From: an uncultured Lachnospiraceae bacterium
GTDB taxonomy: Bacteria; Bacillota; Clostridia; Lachnospirales; Lachnospiraceae
Direction: 5' to 3'
DNA length: 37,680 nucleotides
Assembly (NCBI GenBank): GCA_902788035.1
Contig: CADAIL010000027.1
Span: 1-37,680 of the forward strand
Positions 24,959 to 33,154 of the stretch are shown here, piece after piece; position 1 is the stretch's first letter, and each line of letters begins with the position of its first letter. Both the position numbers and the translations under genes were made by a program. A model generated the notes under the pieces. The model was not told the DNA's origin, did no database searches, and saw only the letters and a program-made list of their open reading frames with translations.

Positions 24959-26170
24959 ATGAAGAAAATACTACTGCTTGGCGGCTCACTACAACAGATA
25001 AAGGCTATTGAAACTGCAAAGAAACTGGGCCTTTTCACTGTGCTTTGCGATTATCTGGAAGACAATCCGGGTCAGTATCATGCGGACAAATTCTATCAGA
25101 TCAGTACCACGGACAAAGAGGCTGTTCTTGATGTTGCAAGAAAGGAGAAGATAGACTGCATCATTGCGTATGCATCGGATCCGGCAGCACCGACTGCCGC
25201 ATATGTTGCGGAGCAGATGCATCTCCCAGGCAATCCTTATGAGTCTGTAGAAATCCTGTGTGACAAAGAAAAGTTCAGAGCTTTTCAGAGAGAGAATGGA
25301 TTTTTCGCTCCTTATGGCTGCGCTTACTCAGACGCCTCGGAAGCTCTCAGAGATTTAGAGAATGGAAAATTTGCCTTCCCTGTCATTGTCAAACCGGTGG
25401 ATTCGTCCGGGAGCAAGGGCGTCAGTAAAATAGAAAATCCTGATGATGCGGAGGCAAAACTGACCAATGCCCTGTCCTTTTCCAGAAAAAGGCGGATCAT
25501 TCTGGAAGAGATGGTCGACACATGCGGCAGACAGATAGTGGGAGACGGTTTTTCGGTCAGCGGAAAATTGATGTTCTCGTATTTTGCGGATCATCATTTT
25601 GATGAGCGGTGCAGGAATCCATTTGTCCCCGTATCAGGATCTTTTCCGTGCAGTTTATCCCCAGAGCTGCTGCGTCGGGTAAATGAAGAAATCCAGCGCC
25701 TGCTTTCATTGCTCGATATGAGAACGGCTGCTTATAATTTTGAGGTCAGAATAGACAACGCTCAGAATATATACCTGATGGAAGTGGCTCCGCGAAACGG
25801 CGGGAATTTTATACCCGAAGTTATCAGATACAGCTGCGGTCTTGACCTGATTGAATACTCCGTGAGAGGGGCGATGGGAGAGGAGATTACATTTGAACCC
25901 TGCCGCAAGCCGCAGGGATTTTATTCTTACTATGTGGTCCACAGTGTCAGAGACGGGGTCCTTGACCATGTAGAGATTGACCCGGAGGTAAGGAGGAGAC
26001 ATGTGATTGAGGAGCATATCACATGTCGGCCGGGAGAGACTGTCTATGAGTTCACCGGAGCCAACAGGGGTATAGAGATCCTCCTCATGAAATTTGAGAA
26101 TATGGAGCAGATGCAGTACATGACGGAGCACTCCGAGGACTGGGTGAGCGTGGTGCTGCGTGATGCATAA
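24959..26170 (+). CDS. ATP-grasp ligase (carbamoyl-phosphate/biotin carboxylase-like)
   Basis: The start is taken at ATG 24959 (MKKILLLGGSLQQIKAIE), a typical N-terminal beta-alpha of this family; a TTG at 24953 is the alternative and no strong ribosome site is seen, suggesting coupling to the gene upstream. The 403-residue product has a preATP-grasp Rossmann domain (1-95), the linker NPYESVEILCDKEKFR, and an ATP-grasp core with FPVIVKPVDSSGSKGV (about 140), ILEEMVD and FEVRIDNAQNIYLMEVAPRNGG (shown as FEVRID and YLMEVAPRNGG; metal-binding Glu/Asn). Such enzymes join a carboxylate to an amine through an acyl-phosphate. It ends the cluster, and its stop codon abuts palindromic element B. Confidence 0.85.
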   Translation: MKKILLLGGSLQQIKAIETAKKLGLFTVLCDYLEDNPGQYHADKFYQISTTDKEAVLDVARKEKIDCIIAYASDPAAPTAAYVAEQMHLPGNPYESVEILCDKEKFRAFQRENGFFAPYGCAYSDASEALRDLENGKFAFPVIVKPVDSSGSKGVSKIENPDDAEAKLTNALSFSRKRRIILEEMVDTCGRQIVGDGFSVSGKLMFSYFADHHFDERCRNPFVPVSGSFPCSLSPELLRRVNEEIQRLLSLLDMRTAAYNFEVRIDNAQNIYLMEVAPRNGGNFIPEVIRYSCGLDLIEYSVRGAMGEEITFEPCRKPQGFYSYYVVHSVRDGVLDHVEIDPEVRRRHVIEEHITCRPGETVYEFTGANRGIEILLMKFENMEQMQYMTEHSEDWVSVVLRDA

Positions 26171-26270
26171 GGGGCTGTCGCATTAAGGCGCGTCACCACT
26201 ATATATGGCAGACGTTATTTGCAAATGTCTGCCATATATAGTGGTGACACCGTCTAAAAGCGACAGCCCC
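26171..26270. repeat. element B, copy 1: 100-bp near-perfect palindrome between convergent genes
   Basis: The element starts GGGGCTGTCG immediately after the stop codon and ends CGACAGCCCC, six bases before the stop of the minus-strand gene. Between the ends, GTCACCACTATATATGGCAG pairs with its complement around the centre ATTTGCAAAT. Only about ten bases near each end are unpaired. It fits a bidirectional terminator or a miniature inverted-repeat element. A copy in opposite orientation is at 35070-35168. Confidence 0.9.
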
Positions 26271-26276
26271 CTTATT

Positions 26277-27488
26277 TTATACGAACGACAGCTCCTCGCA
26301 CAATGTTTCGATGTTATAGTCCGAATGCTCCACCTCTCGGGAGAACTCAGCCACCGTCTGCAGACGGTCGGTGAAGCTGAAGGAGCGTCCGTTCAGGGCA
26401 TATCTGGCGGCGTCCAGGTCCCGGATCACCAGCGTACAGAAGACAGCGAACTTAGCTTTCTCTGTCAGACAGAAATCGTAGGCTGCCCGCGGAAAATAGC
26501 GGAAGGTGTAGTACACGAGAAGGTGCTCATAGTGGACCTCATTGAAATCCGACGAGGTCTGCCACCACAGCAGGTGTCTAAAGTAATCTGATTCGAGCTC
26601 TGCTTTTGTGGCCTCCAGGATTTTCGTCCAGCGGTCACTTATTACCTCGAGCTTGTCAAGAACCTCCAGCCGCTCCCGGTACTCTGTTACGTCGACGCCG
26701 AATGTGATGCCGAGTACCTTCGCGTCGAAGGAAATATACTTCTCAAGCAGTCCGGGAAGCTCCCTGTCAAGGATGCCGCTGTCTGACTCATACTGATTGA
26801 TCAGGTCCTGTGCGTCGCGGCAGAGTGCAAGATACAGTTCAACGCGCTCACCGAGAGGCTTTTCGCGGTTTTGAAGAATCTTGAAGCAGGCTTCGCGGAT
26901 GTTCAGGATGTGAGAGGCAAATGCCTCATCCTCCCCGTCATCCCAGTTATCCTCAAATTCAGCGTCGTCCGGCAGAGCCGCCACTGACTCGTCGAACTCT
27001 TCTTCCATGTAGGAGGAGAGACCTTCGTCCTGCAGCTCGATTTCCTTGAAAGAGATCGGGATGTCATTCAGGAAGGTCAGTCTTTCTGCCTCGGGGCAGG
27101 AGAGAGTGAGACTCTTTTCCGTCACACCTCCCCATTCGAAAGTATATCTCGGGTAATCCGTGCAGATCCTGCACAGGGCTTCCTCGCCGAGGTTCAGTAC
27201 GATATCGCAGAGACCGCATTGGTTCAGGAAGGGGCAGCGGCCGTCGATCTGAAGCCGGAAGCTTCGCCTGGCGTCACTCCCGTCCCCGAGCACGTCCGTG
27301 CTGTCACCCGCATCCCGGGCGCTCTCCATATTGGCTCTCAGCCGGTCTCCGAATTCTCCCGGCACGTTTTTGTAGTATTCGTACGTGTCTTCATCTATGT
27401 CAAGTTCCCAGCCGATGCAGCAGTTGTCGGGGCAATCGCTTCCTGTGCAGTGGAAGCTGTCGTAAAAATCGGGTATGCGTAATTTCAA
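26277..27488 (-). CDS. fliB: FliB family protein (flagellin lysine-N-methylase-like)
   Basis: The 403-residue protein carries the cysteine signature of the FliB family: FHCTGSDCPDNCCIGW at about residues 12-27, then CPFLNQCGLCDIV and EEALCRICTDYPR at about 85-115, and a Cys in LTLSCPEAE. These cysteines probably bind an iron-sulfur cluster. The founder methylates flagellin lysines in Salmonella, but members are frequent in clostridia without flagellar neighbours, and none are seen here. The start is TTG 27488 with GGGAG eight bases upstream. It is convergent with the ATP-grasp gene and shares the element B palindrome as its 3' boundary. The substrate is uncertain. Confidence 0.8.
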   Translation of the reverse strand: MKLRIPDFYDSFHCTGSDCPDNCCIGWELDIDEDTYEYYKNVPGEFGDRLRANMESARDAGDSTDVLGDGSDARRSFRLQIDGRCPFLNQCGLCDIVLNLGEEALCRICTDYPRYTFEWGGVTEKSLTLSCPEAERLTFLNDIPISFKEIELQDEGLSSYMEEEFDESVAALPDDAEFEDNWDDGEDEAFASHILNIREACFKILQNREKPLGERVELYLALCRDAQDLINQYESDSGILDRELPGLLEKYISFDAKVLGITFGVDVTEYRERLEVLDKLEVISDRWTKILEATKAELESDYFRHLLWWQTSSDFNEVHYEHLLVYYTFRYFPRAAYDFCLTEKAKFAVFCTLVIRDLDAARYALNGRSFSFTDRLQTVAEFSREVEHSDYNIETLCEELSFV

Positions 27489-27898
27489 AGCTTTATCTCC
27501 CTTGAAGCAATATTTGAAACAGGTCGTGGCAGCTGACTTTATCTCTGTGTGAGATGCCCCCCGCCTCTATAGGCGGTGAGCAACAAACTGGTCTCAGTGG
27601 CGGGTGTCAATCCCCCACTGGGATATGCGCTCAGCCAAGTATTGCGCTGCTGGAGCATTCTTCGCATGCCAAGACGCGGGGCTGCGCAGGGATCCGGCTA
27701 TAAACAGCTGCCCTGTGTTCCAGAATACCACACGCTTTCGTGAAATGCGACAGTTATCAGATTGGAATGTCTCGTGCACGTTCTCTGGCTGTCACAAACT
27801 GTTCGAAATGTGGCGTAAACGGTTCGCCGCATTGATGTGCCGCGTGCTAGAATTAAGAAGTAGTATGTGGTAATCCAGCTGAAAGATGGAGGTGCAAC
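27489..27898. other. intergenic region with hairpins and a possible promoter for the esterase gene
   Basis: No convincing gene is seen. CCGCCTATAGAGGCGG (about 27560-27575) is a perfect hairpin, and CAGTGG pairs with CCACTG across 27595-27621. Together they resemble the ends of a decayed insertion element, but no transposase remains. Near the gene, TGCTAGAAT (27845-27853) is a possible extended -10 without a clear -35. GGAGG follows at 27888-27892, six bases before the start codon of the esterase gene. Confidence 0.35.
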
Positions 27899-29725
27899 AT
27901 GAAAAGAAAGGTTTTTGCATTACTTATGGGTGCAGCGATGACTGTTTCCCTGCTGGCGGGCTGCGGAGCGACCGGCCAGACTGAGACTGCGGCGCCTGCC
28001 GCAGAGAGCACTGCCGCGGAGCCGGCAGAGGCAGAAACAACTGTGGAATCGACAGAAGAACCGGCGGATGAGAGTGCCGCGGCGGACACGGAGAGCGTCG
28101 CAGAGACAGCGGAAGAGGTCGTAAAGAGCTCAGAGCGAGAGACGGCTTACGGCAAGGTCGTCGGCATGACGGCTGACGACGTGGAAATCTATTATGGTGT
28201 CCCGTACGGCGCGGACACAGCGGGTGAGAACCGCTGGAAGGCACCGCAGGCACCGGCTGCATGGACAGACACGAAAGACTGTACGGAAAAGGAACTCCCG
28301 GCAATGCAGCTTGGCACCGTGACCAACGATGCGGGTGAGTCGACACCGGCGGCAATCGGTACGACAGACTGCCTGAATCTTGACATTTACACGAAAGCTG
28401 ACGCAGAGAATCTTCCGGTCCTCATCTATGTCCACGGCGGCAACAATCAGACAGGGAATTCTTTCGAGATCCCGGGCAACGACATGGTGAAAAATGATGG
28501 CATCGTGTATGTTTCCCTCAACTATCGTCTCGGCCTGCAGGGCTTCAACTGCCTGCCTGCTCTTCTTGAGGACGGAGAGACCGGCAACTTCGCCATGCTC
28601 GACATCGCAGCAGGTCTTCAGTGGGTGCGCGACAACATCCAGAAATTCGGCGGCGACCCTGCCAACGTCACCGTCTCCGGCTTCTCCGCAGGCGGCCGCG
28701 ACGTGATGGCGATGCTGCTTTCTCCGACATTTGAAGGACTCTTTGACAAGGCGATCGCATTCTCCGGCGGCATGACTGTCGCGGATGTAGACGCGTCCAT
28801 CGTCAAGATCGCGGAAGCCATCGCTCCTCTCGCAGTTGAGGACGGAAAGGCAGCGTCAGAGGCGGAAGCCGCTAAGTGGCTTTGTGAGGACAGCGCAGAA
28901 GTGAAGGATTACCTGTACACGATCACGGATGAGCGCCTCGCTCCTCTGTGTGCAAATGCAGGCATCCGCATGTCCGTATTCCCCCACCTCTACGGAGACG
29001 GCATCGTTCTTCCGGAAGACGGATTTGACAGCAATACGTATGTAAATGATGTTCCGCTCATGATGCTGACGGGATCTTCCGAATTCACATTCTTCGGCTG
29101 CCTTGACCAGTATTTTGAGACTATTGAGGACGCTGACCAGAAAGCGGCGGCGGTCAAGTTTACAGACACCTACGGCAGCGACTTCTACCGCGTATTCAAC
29201 ACACAGCTGAGTGCGGAGAAGATGGACGAGAGTTACAATTCCGATATGTATCTTGTTCAGGTCAACTACGGCGGTCAGGATTCCGCAAGCCCGATCCCGA
29301 TGTTCGGTGCTTTCCACGGCATCTTTGTCCCGATGCTCTCTACAGCCAACAATTATGCGGGCCTCTATGATTTCAGCGCAGCAGGATATGCGGATATGGC
29401 GGCAAAATATAACGTCTATCTCAAGAACTTCCTTGCAACAGGTGATCCGAACGGCGACGGAACAGAAGTAGAGTGGCCGGTATGGACATCTGCTGACAAG
29501 CAGACCCTTATTCTTGACGCGGATGCTGAAAAGGCTTCCGTAACGGTCGCGGATGTATTCAAGTCCAACGCGGATATCATCGCAGCCCTCGACGCGGATG
29601 AGACTGTCACAGCAGAGCAGAAAGACTATATCACCAAGAACATCATGAACGGCAGATGGTTCTCCGCCGATCTGGATGCGCACACGGGTGCGGCAGATCT
29701 CTGGGCGAGTGCTTTCGCTGAGTAA
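27899..29725 (+). CDS. carboxylesterase type B family lipoprotein
   Basis: The product begins with a lipoprotein signal peptide ending in the lipobox LLAGC (Cys22), so it should be lipid-anchored on the outer membrane face. A Glu/Ala/Thr-rich linker (about 25-80) follows, then an alpha/beta-hydrolase of the carboxylesterase type B family. Motifs are IYYGVPYG, DCLNLDIYT, the oxyanion loop YVHGGNN, and nucleophile elbow GFS263AGG. A His in GAFHGIF near 475 fits the catalytic His. It should cleave esters of glycan or plant-derived acyl groups, or host/diet esters; the substrate is not readable. GGAGG precedes the ATG and a terminator follows. Confidence 0.92.
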   Translation: MKRKVFALLMGAAMTVSLLAGCGATGQTETAAPAAESTAAEPAEAETTVESTEEPADESAAADTESVAETAEEVVKSSERETAYGKVVGMTADDVEIYYGVPYGADTAGENRWKAPQAPAAWTDTKDCTEKELPAMQLGTVTNDAGESTPAAIGTTDCLNLDIYTKADAENLPVLIYVHGGNNQTGNSFEIPGNDMVKNDGIVYVSLNYRLGLQGFNCLPALLEDGETGNFAMLDIAAGLQWVRDNIQKFGGDPANVTVSGFSAGGRDVMAMLLSPTFEGLFDKAIAFSGGMTVADVDASIVKIAEAIAPLAVEDGKAASEAEAAKWLCEDSAEVKDYLYTITDERLAPLCANAGIRMSVFPHLYGDGIVLPEDGFDSNTYVNDVPLMMLTGSSEFTFFGCLDQYFETIEDADQKAAAVKFTDTYGSDFYRVFNTQLSAEKMDESYNSDMYLVQVNYGGQDSASPIPMFGAFHGIFVPMLSTANNYAGLYDFSAAGYADMAAKYNVYLKNFLATGDPNGDGTEVEWPVWTSADKQTLILDADAEKASVTVADVFKSNADIIAALDADETVTAEQKDYITKNIMNGRWFSADLDAHTGAADLWASAFAE

Positions 29726-29762
29726 AGAAAAAATGTAAAGAGATGAATCTCTGAACCAGGCA

Positions 29763-29815
29763 GCCCGGTGCATACTCATGCTTTTGTCGTGAGGGTGTGC
29801 CGGGCGTTCTTTATT
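29763..29815 (+). terminator. rho-independent terminator after the esterase gene
   Basis: GCCCGGTGCATACTCATGC opposes GTGAGGGTGTGCCGGGC with a few mismatches, followed by GTTCTTTATTTT. Confidence 0.75.
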
Positions 29816-29992
29816 TTGACGCAATTGGCACGTATTGCATTTGCAAATGAGCACACTTCGATGTATTATAGACGATATGCTGACTTTATGAGTGTAAAGC
29901 GGCATAGAATACAGGAGCTGCTCTGACTGGCCATACGTGTGTGAGGAGGCATGCGGGAAGGCTGCGGGGCGGATTTAAAAGGAGTGGTTGTT

Positions 29993-31348
29993 TTGGAAAG
30001 AGAAAATTTTAAGTCAAGATTAGGCTTCCTGCTGGTCAGCGCCGGCTGCGCGATCGGCATCGGAAACGTGTGGAAGTTCCCGTTCATCACGGGGCAGAAC
30101 GGCGGAGGTGTTTTCGTCCTCTTTTACCTGCTTTTTCTCGTCATTATGGGAGCGCCTGTCCTCACGATGGAGCTGGCGGTCGGGCGAGCGAGCCGGAAGA
30201 GCATAGTTCAGGGCTATAAAGCTCTCGAGCCTGCGGGAAGCAAATGGCACCTGCACGGCTGGGTCTGCATCATCGGCTGCTATCTGCTCATGATGTATTA
30301 CACAACGGTCTCCGGCTGGATGCTCAATTATTTTGTTAAGTTCGCGGTAGGAGAGTTTTCAAATGTCGACAGCGAGGGCGTCGCGGCGGTCTTCGGTGAC
30401 ATGCTCGCTTCCCCGGAGCAGCTGGTAGGCTACATGGTCATCACAGTTATTCTCGGCGTCCTGGTCTGCAGTATCGGTATTCAGAACGGCGTCGAGCGCG
30501 TCAGCAAGGTCATGATGGTCGCCCTGATGGTCCTCATTGTGATCCTTGCGGGTCACAGCCTGTTGCTGAACGGCGCCGGCGAGGGCGTCAAGTTCTATCT
30601 GCTCCCCGACTTTTCACGAGCAGCCGAGATGGGTCTTGGAAATGTCATCACGGCGGCCATGAACCAGGCGTTCTTCACGCTGTCCCTCGGTATCGCTTCT
30701 ATGGAGATTTTCGGCACATATATTTCGAAGGACCGCACACTGGGCGGTGAGGCGGTCAGTATCGTCGCTCTGGATACATTTGTAGCGATCATGGCCGGTC
30801 TCATTATCTTCCCCGCCTGCTTCTCCTACAATGTGGACGCGGGCGCGGGGCCGTCCCTCATTTTCATCACGCTGCCGCAGATATTTATCCACATGGCAGG
30901 CGGCAGAGTGTGGGGATCGCTGTTCTTCCTGTTCATGACATTTGCGAGTATGTCGACCGTCATCGCTGTCTTCGAGAACCTGATCGCGGCCGGCATGGAC
31001 AACTTCGGATGGGACCGCAAGAAGTCATCCTGGATCAACCTTGCGATTCTTCTGATCGGAAGTCTTCCGTGCGCACTGGGCTACAATGTGCTCAGCAACG
31101 TGCATCTGATCGGCGGGCGTGATATCCTCGACAGCGAGGACTTCATCGTCAGCAACCTGCTGCTGCCGATCGGCGCGATGATTTATACGCTGTTCTGTAC
31201 GATGAAATTCGGCTGGGGCTTCGACAAGTATATTGAAGAAGTCAACGCCGGTGAGGGGCTTAAGGTTCCGAAGGGGCTGCGCTGGTATTTCACGTTCGGT
31301 CTGCCGGTCCTTATCATTGTTATTCTGGTGCAGGGCCTGATTGGGTAA
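29993..31348 (+). CDS. neurotransmitter:sodium symporter family (LeuT/MhsT-like) transporter
   Basis: The protein is a Na+-coupled amino acid or amine importer of the SNF/NSS family, with about 11-12 transmembrane helices. The N-terminus (SRLGFLLVSAGCAIGIGNVW) carries the unwound first helix that binds Na+ and substrate, followed by KFPFITGQNGGGVF and the conserved GAPVLTMELAVGRASRKS. I prefer TTG 29993 (MERENFKSRLGF, 451 residues) because AAAAGGAG ends eight bases ahead. ATG 29951 would add 14 residues, but its GGAGG is only one base away. A terminator hairpin follows. LeuT-family members import hydrophobic or aromatic amino acids; this one's specificity is unknown. Confidence 0.92.
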   Translation: MERENFKSRLGFLLVSAGCAIGIGNVWKFPFITGQNGGGVFVLFYLLFLVIMGAPVLTMELAVGRASRKSIVQGYKALEPAGSKWHLHGWVCIIGCYLLMMYYTTVSGWMLNYFVKFAVGEFSNVDSEGVAAVFGDMLASPEQLVGYMVITVILGVLVCSIGIQNGVERVSKVMMVALMVLIVILAGHSLLLNGAGEGVKFYLLPDFSRAAEMGLGNVITAAMNQAFFTLSLGIASMEIFGTYISKDRTLGGEAVSIVALDTFVAIMAGLIIFPACFSYNVDAGAGPSLIFITLPQIFIHMAGGRVWGSLFFLFMTFASMSTVIAVFENLIAAGMDNFGWDRKKSSWINLAILLIGSLPCALGYNVLSNVHLIGGRDILDSEDFIVSNLLLPIGAMIYTLFCTMKFGWGFDKYIEEVNAGEGLKVPKGLRWYFTFGLPVLIIVILVQGLIG

Positions 31349-31378
31349 GCTGCCTGTCTGAATATAGTAATTTTTCTT

Positions 31379-31418
31379 GAACTGTCGGCCTGGAATATCG
31401 GTCGACAGTTCATTTTTT
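31379..31418 (+). terminator. rho-independent terminator after the symporter gene
   Basis: GAACTGTCG (31379-31387) pairs with CGACAGTTC (31403-31411), followed by ATTTTTTCCC. Confidence 0.85.
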
Positions 31419-31426
31419 CCCTTTTC

Positions 31427-31456
31427 TACTGTCGGCCGGGAATAAAGCCGGCAGTA
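31427..31456. repeat. hairpin ahead of the tandem repeat array
   Basis: TACTGTCGGC pairs with GCCGGCAGTA (one G-T pair) around a short loop. It resembles the preceding terminator stem (both contain ACTGTCGGCC) but has no T tract, so it may be a duplicated terminator stem. Confidence 0.5.
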
Positions 31457-31465
31457 CATATCTTG

Positions 31466-31880
31466 CTCACAATGGACAAAGGCAGCAAAAAGACCCCGGG
31501 GAGCAGGATTTTGCTGCCTCGGCCGAAGACTTGATGAAACTCACAATGGACAAAGGCAGCAGAAAGACCCTGGGGGAGCAGGATTTTGCTGCCTCGGCCG
31601 AAGACTTGATGAAACTCACAATGGACAAAGGCAGCAGAAAGCCCCCGGGGAGCAGGATTTTGCTGCCTCGGCCGAAGACTTGATGAAACTCACAATGGAC
31701 AAAGGCAGCAGAAAGGCCCCGGGGAGCAGGATTTTGCTGCCTCGGCCGAAGACTTGATGAAACTCACAATGGACAAAGGCAGCAGAAAGACCCCGGGGAG
31801 CAGGATTTTGCTGCCTCGGTCGAAGACTGATGAAACTCACAATGGACAAAGGCAGCAAAAATCCAGGAACACAGTCAAAC
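31466..31880. repeat. six-unit tandem array of 73-75 bp hairpin repeats
   Basis: Units begin with CTCACAATGGACAAAGGCAG at 31466, 31540, 31615, 31689, 31763 and 31836; spacings are 74, 75, 74, 74 and 73. Each of the first five holds a hairpin: GGCAGCA(A/G)AA pairs with TTTTGCTGCC around a loop containing CCCCGGGG. The sixth starts the same way, then diverges, but still closes with TTGCTGCC. Unequal unit lengths break any reading frame, so the array is not protein coding. There are no unique spacers, so it is not CRISPR. It lies between the symporter gene and the minus-strand Uma2 gene. Confidence 0.92.
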
Positions 31881-31957
31881 TTGCTGCCTTTGCTCTTGGG
31901 GTGGCATATAAGTCATGTTGCGAAAAGGCAGCAGAAATCTCGAAATATGCAAAAAGA

Positions 31958-32014
31958 AACCTGCTGACAAAATCAGGTTCAGAAAATTACCTGGTCTTTG
32001 TCAGCAGGTTTTTT
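31958..32014. terminator. long bidirectional terminator between the repeat array and the Uma2 gene
   Basis: AACCTGCTGACAAA pairs with TTTGTCAGCAGGTT, and inside it CAGGT pairs with ACCTG. T runs follow on the plus strand (TTTTTT), and A-rich sequence precedes it (AAAAAG), so it should work in both directions. It would also end the minus-strand Uma2 transcript. Confidence 0.85.
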
Positions 32015-32073
32015 GCGCGATAAGGCAGGATGGGCGGCTTTAGCCGGCCCGTTCCGATTGTAGGAGCCGAGTC

Positions 32074-32865
32074 TCAGTGAGGAAGCTGCGAGACGAAGTC
32101 ATCGATCGGTGCGAAATCGATCATGCAGTCGCCGTCATAAATGCCTACCGGGACTTTGTCACGGAAAGAGTACATATGGATGGCATCGTCGTTCTCAAAA
32201 TCGTAGACCACAATAGTCTTCCTGTCCGGATCAACGAGCCAGTATTCCCGCACGCCCGCGAACTTATACTTGTTCATCTTAATGTACATATCCTTTTTCT
32301 TGGTTGATTTTGAGAGAACTTCGACTACGAAGTCGGGCGCGCCTACGATGCGCTGCGGTGTGTACTTGCTCCTGTCGCAGAGAATCATGACATCGGGCTG
32401 GACGATTGTTTTATCATCGCAGTCGAGCTGCACATCGACCGGAGCGATGAAGGGGATGCATGGACCGCCTTTCCGGGAGATGTACGCAAGGAGGTCTGCA
32501 TAAATCTGACCGGCGATGATCTGATGGTGGCCCAGAGGAGAGCTCATATCGTAGATGACACCGTCGATCAGCTCTACCCGGCGTTCGTCCGGGATGGCAA
32601 GGTAATCTTCCAGCGTGTATTCGCCCTGCTTCTTTGATCCGTATGCCGGCTGGGGTTCCCGGACTGTATGGGGCGGGATCGCAGGCGCTTTATAAGGTTT
32701 TTCCAGAGCCTTGGTGAGGGCTCTTATTGTCTCATACCTGGGAGCTTTTGTTGTACCTCCCAGGACCTTTCTTACGGTGCTGAGCGGTACACCGGAGATT
32801 TCGGAGATCCGCATGTCTGTGTAGCCAAGCTCTCTTTTTCTCTCATTCATCTCGTCAATAGTCAT
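32074..32865 (-). CDS. Uma2 family protein with N-terminal helix-turn-helix
   Basis: Start is the ATG at 32865 (MTIDEMNERKRELGYTDMRI) with AAAGGAG ahead; an upstream in-frame ATG lies in the promoter. The 263-residue protein has an N-terminal helix-turn-helix of XRE type (about 1-55: GYTDMRISEISGVPLSTVRK) and a C-terminal Uma2/PDDEXK-type domain (about 90-250). The latter has VELIDGVIYDM, the acidic motif VQPDVMIL and PDFVVEVLSKSTKKKD, the E-x-K-like part of a nuclease-fold active site. Uma2 proteins are numerous in some bacteria and of unclear function. The HTH fusion suggests self-directed DNA binding. The gene stands alone with its own promoter and terminator. Confidence 0.82.
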   Translation of the reverse strand: MTIDEMNERKRELGYTDMRISEISGVPLSTVRKVLGGTTKAPRYETIRALTKALEKPYKAPAIPPHTVREPQPAYGSKKQGEYTLEDYLAIPDERRVELIDGVIYDMSSPLGHHQIIAGQIYADLLAYISRKGGPCIPFIAPVDVQLDCDDKTIVQPDVMILCDRSKYTPQRIVGAPDFVVEVLSKSTKKKDMYIKMNKYKFAGVREYWLVDPDRKTIVVYDFENDDAIHMYSFRDKVPVGIYDGDCMIDFAPIDDFVSQLPH

Positions 32866-32934
32866 ATTCGTTACTCCTTTCCGAAAAGAGATGTTAAAGG
32901 CATAGAATTTCGTAAGAACTATTTTGTTATCACA

Positions 32935-32964
32935 ATAATACCATATAAAGTCATGGAAAGTCAA
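32935..32964 (-). promoter_or_regulatory. sigma-A-type promoter of the Uma2 gene
   Basis: On the minus strand, TTGACT (32964-32959), an 18-base spacer and TATTAT (32940-32935) lie about 70 bases upstream of the ATG in AT-rich sequence. Confidence 0.65.
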
Positions 32965-33077
32965 ATAAAATCCAAAAAGAGAACGATTGTCCATAAAAAA
33001 TCCAAATTATCAGATTGCCTCTGTAAAACGGAGACCGTGCGGTCGGGCATACATACAAAGCGCATCATTGTAACACG

Positions 33078-33128
33078 TTACCGCGGTAAAATCTTTTGAT
33101 TGACACATAAGTATATTTATGGTATCTT
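33078..33128 (+). promoter_or_regulatory. promoter of the trpB leader, with an upstream palindrome
   Basis: TTGACA (33100-33105), a 17-base spacer and TATCTT (33123-33128) form a good sigma-A promoter about 30 bases before the T-box leader. The perfect 12-base palindrome TTACCGCGGTAA (33078-33089) ends ten bases upstream of the -35 and could be an operator, though it may be chance. Confidence 0.65.
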
Positions 33129-33154
33129 GTTAAAGAACTTAATACAGCCAAAAC

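Noticed and set aside
31466..31880. CRISPR array
   Set aside because: Units are contiguous near-identical copies with no unique spacers, and no cas gene is nearby.
31616..32023. Repeat protein encoded by the array (frames on both strands)
   Set aside because: Unit lengths of 73-75 bases shift the frame from unit to unit, there is no ribosome site, and the hairpin structure explains the conservation.
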